DNA of 9,406 nt from the NCBI GenBank assembly GCA_030530185.1, contig JAUMVL010000052.1, positions 1-9,406 of the forward strand, given 5' to 3'. The translations under genes and the position numbers were made by a program. The stretch comes from Clostridia bacterium. GTDB lineage: Bacteria; Bacillota; Clostridia; Christensenellales; CAG-138. Positions 3,974-9,406 of this stretch are shown here, one piece after another (the stretch's first letter is position 1; each line of letters begins with the position of its first letter). The notes beneath the pieces are model-generated. The model saw only the letters and a program-made list of their open reading frames with translations. It did not search any database and had not been told where the DNA came from.

Positions 3974-6469
3974 TTACAGAAATTTACCGGTGACACTCAT
4001 GGGATTGCTTTGAATCTCTTCCGGTGTGCCGCAGGCTACGATTCTGCCGCCCTGCTCGCCGCCGCCCGGTCCCATGTCGATGATATAATCGGCGCTGCGG
4101 ATGACATCCAGATCGTGCTCGATGACCACGACGGTTGCGCCGTTGTCGATGAGCGTCCGGAATACCTTAAGCAGCGTCTGTACATCCAGCGGATGCAGCC
4201 CGATCGTCGGTTCGTCGAACACAAAGACGGAATCGTTCTGCAGCTTGCCCATTTCACTGGCGAGCTTCAACCGCTGCGCCTCTCCGCCGGAAAGGCTGGG
4301 CGTTTCTTCTCCGAGCGTGAGATAGCCGAGCCCGAGGCTTTGCAATACCTCCAGACGGTTATGCACGAGCTTCATATCCTTGCAGTAGCCCAATGCGGTA
4401 TTCACATCCATTGCCATCAGTTCCGGCAGGGAGCAGGACGCTCCTTCTTTGTTGACGTACTTGATCTGCCACGCTTCTTTTGTATAGCGGGAGCCTCTGC
4501 ATTCCGGGCAGGGGATGTCCACATCCGGCAGGAACTGAATGTCCAGATTGATGGAACCGGTACCGTCGCAAACCGGGCAGCGCAAATCACCGGTGTTGTA
4601 GGAGAAATCGGGCGCCTTTCTGCCTCTGTCCTTTGCGTCCTGTGTGCGGGCATAGATCTTGCGCAGCTCATCGTGGACGTTTGCGTAGGTGGCGACGGTG
4701 GAGCGGATGTTGATTCCGATCGGCGTCGCGTCAATCAGCTTGACGTGGTCGATGCCTTCCGCTGTCACGCGCTTGACATGCGGCGGCATTTTTTCACCCT
4801 TCGTAACGGCATCCAGCGCCGGAACAAGGCTTTCTAAAATCAGCGTTGTCTTGCCGGAACCGGAAACGCCCGTCACCACGGTCAGCCGACCCTTCGGAAT
4901 ATCCGCTTCCAGCGGCTTTACGGTGTGCAGCGCATCGGTGGAGATATGGATTTTGCCGAGGGCAAACAGCTCCGAAACGTTTGCTTTTTTGCGCAGAATC
5001 GGATGATCGTCTGACAGAAAGGGACCGATGCGCGACGCTTTGTTTTCAATAATCTCCGGTACGGTACCTTGTGCGATAACCTGCCCGCCGTTTGCGCCGG
5101 CTTCCGGTCCCATCTCGATGATCCAGTCCGATTCTTTCAGAATCTGCGCGTCGTGATCGACCAAAATGATCGAGTTGCCGTCCGAAACAAGGTCATGCAT
5201 GACCGCGTTCAAACCGACGATATTGGAAGGATGCAGACCGATGGACGGTTCATCCAGCACGTAAAGCACGCCGGTCGTCCGGTTCCGTACGGCGCGCGAA
5301 AGCTGCATTCTTTGGCGTTCGCCGGTGGAAAGCGTCGAAGCCGCCCGGTCGAGCGATAAATAGGATAGTCCCAAATCGAGCAGCCGCCTTGCAGACAAGC
5401 GGAAGGAAGCGCAGATGCTTTCCGCCATCAAGCGCATTTCTTCCGGAAGCGACTGTGGAACGCCGTCCACCCATTCGCATAGATCGGATAGCGGCAGCTT
5501 GCATACGTCCGCAAGGGACAGCCCTCTGATCCTCGGCGCTCTTGCCGCCTCGGAGAGCCTTGTTCCGCCGCAGTCCGGACAGACCTCCTCCTTTAGGAAC
5601 TTTTCCACGCGCTTCATGCCCTTTTCGTCCGTCACTTTGCTCAGCGCGTTCAGCACGGTCTGCGTCGCACTGTAGTAGGTAAAATCCATCTCCGCAGCGG
5701 TCACACTGTCCTTGTTTTTCTTCGGCGTATAGAAAATATGCTTCTTCACCATCGGACCATGCAGGACGATTTCTTTTTCCTCGTCCGTCAAGTCCCGATA
5801 GGGCACGTCCGTTCGGACGCCCATCGCACGGCAAACATCGGTCATCAGCGACCACATCAGGATGTTCCACGGAGCGACGGCGCCGTCGTCGATGGTCAGA
5901 GATTCATCCGAAATCAGCGTGCTTTCATCTACGGTGCGCACCGTGCCCGTACCGCCGCAGCACTTGCAGGCGCCCTGGCTGTTAAAGGCAAGCTCTTCCG
6001 CTCCGGGCGGGGCAAAGGAGACGCCGCACGTCGGGCAGATCAGGGGATGATCCGCCGCCACATCCATCGTCGGCGGGCAATAGTGTCCGTTCGGACAGCG
6101 ATGGCTGGCAAGTCGGGAGAACATGATGCGAATGTTATTGAGAAGCTCGGTACCGGTGCCGAAGGTGGAACGAATGCCCGGAACGCCCGGCCTTTGGTGC
6201 AGCGCCAAAGCCGCAGGAACGTAGCGCACGTCGTCCACATCCGGCCTGGCCGCTTGCGTCATGCGCCTTCTGGTGTATGTGGAAAGGGATTCCAGATAGC
6301 GTCTGGACCCCTCTGCGTACAGCACGCCCAGGGCGAGAGAGGATTTTCCCGACCCGGAGACACCCGCGACCCCGACAATCTGATTCAGCGGCACGTCCAC
6401 ATCAAGATTTTTCAGATTGTGGACCCTTGCGCCTCTGATTTCGATTTTCCCGGGGGTGGTATGTTTCAT
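3974..6469 (-). CDS. UvrA-like tandem ABC ATPase lacking the UvrB-binding domain
   Basis: The 831-aa protein has the complete double ABC core of UvrA: Walker A GVSGSGKSS (36-44), signature LSTGERQR (380-387) and Walker B VLDEPSIGLHP (404-414). The second set is GVSGSGKTT (534-542), LSGGEAQR (726-733) and FDEPTIGLHP (751-760). Cys pairs of UvrA zinc modules are present: CPNGHYC (125-131) and CPTC (145-148), CKCC (168-171) and CPDC (297-300), and CPVC (631-634) with CPEC (654-657). Normal UvrA is about 940 aa. The roughly 100-residue UvrB-binding region that should follow the first Cys pair is absent, so this is the shorter class II type (UvrA2, DrrC-like). Members have been linked to tolerance of DNA-damaging drugs, not to the core UvrABC pathway. 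ATG 6469 has AAGGAGAA (6484-6477) 8 nt upstream. It stands alone, with its own promoter and a long leader. No uvrB or uvrC is in the window. The family is certain; the drug-tolerance role is inferred. Confidence 0.93.
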   Translation of the reverse strand: MKHTTPGKIEIRGARVHNLKNLDVDVPLNQIVGVAGVSGSGKSSLALGVLYAEGSRRYLESLSTYTRRRMTQAARPDVDDVRYVPAALALHQRPGVPGIRSTFGTGTELLNNIRIMFSRLASHRCPNGHYCPPTMDVAADHPLICPTCGVSFAPPGAEELAFNSQGACKCCGGTGTVRTVDESTLISDESLTIDDGAVAPWNILMWSLMTDVCRAMGVRTDVPYRDLTDEEKEIVLHGPMVKKHIFYTPKKNKDSVTAAEMDFTYYSATQTVLNALSKVTDEKGMKRVEKFLKEEVCPDCGGTRLSEAARAPRIRGLSLADVCKLPLSDLCEWVDGVPQSLPEEMRLMAESICASFRLSARRLLDLGLSYLSLDRAASTLSTGERQRMQLSRAVRNRTTGVLYVLDEPSIGLHPSNIVGLNAVMHDLVSDGNSIILVDHDAQILKESDWIIEMGPEAGANGGQVIAQGTVPEIIENKASRIGPFLSDDHPILRKKANVSELFALGKIHISTDALHTVKPLEADIPKGRLTVVTGVSGSGKTTLILESLVPALDAVTKGEKMPPHVKRVTAEGIDHVKLIDATPIGINIRSTVATYANVHDELRKIYARTQDAKDRGRKAPDFSYNTGDLRCPVCDGTGSINLDIQFLPDVDIPCPECRGSRYTKEAWQIKYVNKEGASCSLPELMAMDVNTALGYCKDMKLVHNRLEVLQSLGLGYLTLGEETPSLSGGEAQRLKLASEMGKLQNDSVFVFDEPTIGLHPLDVQTLLKVFRTLIDNGATVVVIEHDLDVIRSADYIIDMGPGGGEQGGRIVACGTPEEIQSNPMSVTGKFL

Positions 6470-6557
6470 CGATTTGTTCTCCTTCCGAATGTGTGAATGA
6501 TTCCACTTTTTGATGCTATTTGATTCCTTGTTCCGTCAGTCGATAATAAATGCTGTT

Positions 6558-6581
6558 TGCCGGTTCATCTCCCTGCCGGCA
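6558..6581 (-). promoter_or_regulatory. Leader stem-loop 2 ahead of the UvrA-like gene
   Basis: The inverted repeat TGCCGG (6558-6563) / CCGGCA (6576-6581) has a 12-nt loop. It lies in the transcribed leader between the putative leader peptide and the ribosome site of the UvrA-like gene. No long U-run follows it, so it is not a standard terminator. A role in attenuation or mRNA stability is a guess. Confidence 0.45.
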
Positions 6582-6585
6582 TCCG

Positions 6586-6622
6586 CTGTTACGCTTTTGG
6601 CGGGATCGCAGCCCCGTAACAG
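6586..6622 (-). promoter_or_regulatory. Leader stem-loop 1 overlapping the putative leader peptide
   Basis: An exact 8-bp inverted repeat, CTGTTACG (6586-6593) / CGTAACAG (6615-6622), encloses a smaller GGG/CCC stem. On the - strand it covers the last half of the small ORF at 6589-6660, including its stop codon. A ribosome finishing or stalling on that ORF would open the hairpin. This arrangement is typical of translational attenuators, but none has been shown here. Confidence 0.5.
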
Positions 6623-6660
6623 AGCAGGCTGCCGTTCGCATCGAGGACGCTTTGGAACAT
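6589..6660 (-). CDS. Possible 23-aa leader peptide
   Basis: This short ORF starts at ATG 6660 with GGAG 4 nt upstream and ends with TAA at 6591-6589. The peptide starts MFQSVLDANG and ends AAIPPKA; the Pro-Pro near its end could slow a ribosome. It begins about 30 nt into the predicted transcript and ends about 120 nt before the UvrA-like start codon. The ribosome site is close to the start and not strong. A 44-codon alternative frame starting at ATG 6672 has no ribosome site. Coding is only a possibility, supported by its position and by the overlapping stem-loop. Confidence 0.35.
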   Translation of the reverse strand: MFQSVLDANGSLLCYGAAIPPKA

Positions 6661-6696
6661 TTTTCTCCATCTTGAAACAAATTACAGTATTTTATT

Positions 6697-6725
6697 ATTA
6701 TATCGTACCGCGCATGTTTTTTCAA
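6697..6725 (-). promoter_or_regulatory. Promoter of the UvrA-like gene
   Basis: Read on the - strand, TTGAAA (6725-6720) is followed by a 17-bp spacer and a perfect TATAAT (6702-6697). Transcription should start near 6690, which leaves a leader of about 220 nt before ATG 6469. The promoter lies just past the terminator of the GH3 gene, so the UvrA-like gene is a separate transcription unit. Confidence 0.85.
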
Positions 6726-6734
6726 TTCCTTCAT

Positions 6735-6775
6735 AAAAAAGCCCCGCCGATTCCCGAAGGGGAGAACGGCGGGGC
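6735..6775 (-). terminator. Rho-independent terminator of the GH3 gene
   Basis: On the - strand, GCCCCGCCG (6775-6767) pairs with CGGCGGGGC (6749-6741), a perfect 9-bp GC stem, followed by six T (6740-6735). The 17-nt loop can itself fold into a short C-G stem capped by a UUCG tetraloop. It begins 15 nt after the GH3 stop codon. Confidence 0.95.
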
Positions 6776-6790
6776 GGGAGGAGAAGCCGC

Positions 6791-9406
6791 TTACGCGTTG
6801 GCTTTTGCCTTCTTGTTCTTTTTGACTTTGTGCTTATAGTTTTCGGGGTGCTTGTTGTCGTCGCGCTGGCGCAGAACCATCCAGACAATCGCGGCGATTT
6901 CCAGCGCGAGCACCAAAATTGTCAGCACCGTGATCGCGGTTTTCCAAGCGGGCGCAGAGGTCTTTTGATAGGCGCCGGGCGCCATGCCCTGCATCGCGTT
7001 GGAGTTTACGACCGCGTAGCTGAGGTTATGGATCGCGTTTCGCATGGCGCTGCGGGCAGTCGGGCTCGTGTAATCGGAGATCGACCACATCGCTGGCATC
7101 GCCATGCAGAGGTAGGTGTCACAGCCGGTACGGAGGCAGAGGTCGCGCAGGTTGTCGCCGTTCCACACCCAGTAGTCGGAAACGACCACACCGCTAAAAC
7201 CCCATTCGTTCCGAAGAACGTTCACAAGCAGATCGTAATTTGCATGACCGACAATCGTGCCGACGCAGTTCTGCGCAGGCATGACGGCTTTCGCTGCACG
7301 GACCACCTTTTCCGCCATCTTGCCGTTTTCGTCGGTATAACGCAGCGTGGACCTGGCTTCCTTGATGGCAATCTCGAACGGCTTCAGATACAGGTCGCGC
7401 ATCGTCTGCTCGTCCGCCCAGAAGTTGTTCAGCGCATCACGCTTGGTATCGGTATCGCCGAGCGCGAAGTGCTTGAGATAGCAGAGCATTCCCTGGTCGC
7501 CCGCGCCGGACACGACGGCAGCCGCCGCCTTGCCGGACAGCACCGGATCCTCGGAATAATACTCGAATACGCGTCCGTTGAACAGACTGCGGTGCAGGTT
7601 GATGCCCGGGCTGTACCAGCCGTTGATGTTGTTTGCCATACTCTCCTGACCGACCGCCGCGCCGATCTCATAGAGCAGCTCGGTGTTCCACGTTGCCGCC
7701 ATCAGCGGCTGGAACGGATAGGAGGCGGATTGCGTCATGTCATAGCCGCCGTCGCCTGCACCGTTGACTTTGAGACCGTTCGCGCCGTCCTCGTCTACCG
7801 TGTTCGGCAAGCCGATGGAGTCGATCCCGAAGGTCGCGTACGCATCGCCGCAGAAGTTCAGAATGATATTGTCCCGATCCGCGTCCCAATCAATTTGATC
7901 CAGCAGCGCGTCCCACTGGGGATCGTTGTAATCCAAGCCGCGCAGATCGGAAGCAACGAGTCCGTTTTTGGCTTTGCTGGTCGGTTCTGTCTCTGCGTAG
8001 ACGATACTGCCCGGTACATTGCCGAAGTTCGGATCGGTTGCGGGGTCGAAGGTCGTTTCGATGCCGAGCAGATCAACAAAGCGCTGTTCCAGTTCCTTGG
8101 TGCGCCCCTCTGCGGTCTTCGGCTGCGTGCCTTTCCAATCCGCACGGGAAAGGATCGTGGACTGGGCGTTCATGTAATCGGATGAGACCTGGAAACGGTT
8201 CGTCGCCGCTACGAATGCGCCGTTTTGCGGTACGCCGGTCGGGTTGCCGTCCGCGTCCAAAATGCTCTGCGCGTCCTTTTCGGTTTGACGGATATGTGCG
8301 TCGTCGCTGCCGTCGTACCAGATCGTTTCCGCAACGTTCAGCGCTTGTTCCGCTATCACATCATGGCTGTTTTTACGAAGCGAGATCGCATAATCGCCTG
8401 CCTCCAAAAGGTAGCAGCCCTTCGATCCGTCGGGATTTTCGTGGGTGTAGCAATACGCGGTCAGATCGTCCATCGTGAACGAGAGCGTCAGCGTTTCGTT
8501 TTCGCCGGGGTTCAGCAGCCGGGTCTTATCGAATGCGACCAGCTGCACGGCGGGCTTTTCGATCTTGCTTTCAATATCCAGATCGGTGTACGGTGCGGAG
8601 AAATAGAGCTCGGCAACCTCCTTACCGGCGCGATCGCCGCTGTTGGTGATCTTGACCGAAGCGGTTACGTTGTAACCGTCGCTTTCCAGGGAAAGCAGTT
8701 CCTGCGTAAATTCGGTATAGGACAGGCCGTAGCCGAACGGGAAAATCACGGCTTCGTCATAGTTGAAATCCGGATCGACGAGGGCGGCTGTCTCATAGTA
8801 GCGATAGCCCATATAGACGCCCTCCTGGTACTCGGTGAAGAAGCGGTTCGTTCCGCTGCCGGAGAAGCTGCCGGATACCAGCGGCACGTTGGAATAGGTG
8901 AATTCCCCGATGTTCTGATAGCTCGGATCCTTTGTAAAATCGCGTGAATAGGTATCCACGGTGCGGCCGGAGGGGTTGACCTCGCCGCAGAGCAGACTGC
9001 CGAGCGCGCTCATGCCGCGTTCACTGGGATGTCCGATCCACAGGATCGCGTCACATTCCAATTCACCCTCCACCACGGGGCCGAGCTCCAGCGGCGCGGA
9101 GGAAACGAGGATCAGTGCCACATGATCGCAAACCGCCTTCGCCGCGCGGATCGCGCCCTTTTCGTTTTCGGACAGCGCGAGATAATGCGGCGTACCGTCT
9201 GCATAGGCGTCCGGCTTTTGATCCGAACCTTCCTGTCCCGCACGGGTCACGAACACAAGACCGGTCGAGCCGGAAATCGGCGCCATGCCGTCATAGATCG
9301 AAGGATTGTATTCATACAGGAAGCAGTTGCCGCCGAGCATACTGCCCGCTTCGCCTGCGGGACGGGTGCCTTCCGCCGCGTCAAGCGTTTCCACGGTTGC
9401 GGCGTC
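6791..9406 (-). CDS. Domain-inverted GH3 glycoside hydrolase with C-terminal membrane anchor (5' partial)
   Basis: The frame is open to the right window edge, so the true start and any signal peptide are outside; 871 residues are visible. Numbering here counts from GTG 9394, which is not claimed as the start. Domain order is inverted compared with most GH3 enzymes: GH3 C-domain first (about 1-230, with YQEGVYMGYRYYE at 189-201 and FPFGYGLSYTEF at 218-229). A fibronectin III-like domain follows (240-345). Then comes the GH3 N-terminal barrel (440-765) with DEDGANGLK, AATWNTELLYEIG, GRVFEYYSEDPVLSG, KHFALGD (641-647) and WGFSGVVVSDYW (731-742). D740 is the expected catalytic nucleophile (codon 7177-7175). 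Inverted GH3 beta-glucosidases are known from rumen Clostridia. The end has a hydrophobic helix (about 817-841) and a Lys-rich tail, which would anchor the enzyme with the tail inside and the catalytic part outside. Probably a beta-glucosidase, beta-xylosidase or related exo-enzyme; substrate not assignable. Its terminator is at 6735-6775. Confidence 0.93.
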   Translation of the reverse strand, partial: DAATVETLDAAEGTRPAGEAGSMLGGNCFLYEYNPSIYDGMAPISGSTGLVFVTRAGQEGSDQKPDAYADGTPHYLALSENEKGAIRAAKAVCDHVALILVSSAPLELGPVVEGELECDAILWIGHPSERGMSALGSLLCGEVNPSGRTVDTYSRDFTKDPSYQNIGEFTYSNVPLVSGSFSGSGTNRFFTEYQEGVYMGYRYYETAALVDPDFNYDEAVIFPFGYGLSYTEFTQELLSLESDGYNVTASVKITNSGDRAGKEVAELYFSAPYTDLDIESKIEKPAVQLVAFDKTRLLNPGENETLTLSFTMDDLTAYCYTHENPDGSKGCYLLEAGDYAISLRKNSHDVIAEQALNVAETIWYDGSDDAHIRQTEKDAQSILDADGNPTGVPQNGAFVAATNRFQVSSDYMNAQSTILSRADWKGTQPKTAEGRTKELEQRFVDLLGIETTFDPATDPNFGNVPGSIVYAETEPTSKAKNGLVASDLRGLDYNDPQWDALLDQIDWDADRDNIILNFCGDAYATFGIDSIGLPNTVDEDGANGLKVNGAGDGGYDMTQSASYPFQPLMAATWNTELLYEIGAAVGQESMANNINGWYSPGINLHRSLFNGRVFEYYSEDPVLSGKAAAAVVSGAGDQGMLCYLKHFALGDTDTKRDALNNFWADEQTMRDLYLKPFEIAIKEARSTLRYTDENGKMAEKVVRAAKAVMPAQNCVGTIVGHANYDLLVNVLRNEWGFSGVVVSDYWVWNGDNLRDLCLRTGCDTYLCMAMPAMWSISDYTSPTARSAMRNAIHNLSYAVVNSNAMQGMAPGAYQKTSAPAWKTAITVLTILVLALEIAAIVWMVLRQRDDNKHPENYKHKVKKNKKAKANA

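Noticed and set aside
3956..4837. 293-aa + strand frame inside the UvrA-like gene
   Set aside because: It mirrors conserved ABC ATPase sequence on the other strand and would have to read through from the terminator region with no promoter.
6516..6734. 72-aa - strand frame ahead of the UvrA-like gene
   Set aside because: Its start lies upstream of the promoter at 6697-6725, so the expected transcript cannot contain it, and it has no ribosome site.
6830..8185. 451-aa + strand frame opposite the GH3 gene
   Set aside because: The - strand has continuous GH3 motifs over the same stretch; the + frame has no recognisable domain.

Overview
The window looks like part of a moderately GC-rich Firmicutes chromosome, most likely a Clostridia (Oscillospiraceae or Lachnospiraceae type) from a gut or rumen setting. 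The grounds are a type I-C style CRISPR repeat, purine-rich AGGAGG-type ribosome binding sites, a SirTM/Zn-macrodomain pair, an Rrf2 regulator and a domain-inverted GH3 glycosidase with a C-terminal membrane anchor. The taxon is an inference; no rRNA or marker gene is present.

Layout: positions 1-878 hold the trailer-distal part of a CRISPR array of 14 repeat units (the first cut by the window edge) and 13 spacers. It reads left to right, so its leader and any cas genes lie to the left, outside the window. One interior repeat (256-287) has lost its 3' handle, and the last repeat (849-878) is a 30-nt variant. Positions 987-1057 hold a strong promoter with two 23-bp palindromic sites, one over the -35 box and one just after the -10 box. 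Then follow, all on the + strand, a broken iron-sulfur flavoprotein gene (about 1064-1533), an Rrf2-family regulator (1573-2022), a Zn-type macrodomain protein (2003-2803) and a class M sirtuin, SirTM (2784-3791). The last three genes overlap each other by 20 nt and end at a strong, probably bidirectional terminator (3832-3862).

On the - strand, converging on that terminator, is a UvrA-like tandem ABC ATPase of 831 aa (6469-3974). It lacks the UvrB-binding region. Its own promoter (6697-6725) lies about 220 nt upstream, and the long leader contains a possible 23-codon leader peptide and two stem-loops. Upstream again on the - strand is a large GH3 glycoside hydrolase, cut by the right window edge (6791-9406), with its own terminator at 6735-6775.

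How the genes work together: SirTM is known to put ADP-ribose on proteins and its partner macrodomain to remove it. In staphylococci and streptococci the target is a lipoylated GcvH-like protein encoded in the same operon. Here neither that carrier nor its ligase is in the operon. The pair is instead joined to an Rrf2 regulator and the remains of an iron-sulfur flavoprotein, under what looks like an autoregulated promoter. This SirTM/macro/Rrf2 unit is the most unusual part of the window, followed by the leader of the UvrA-like gene.
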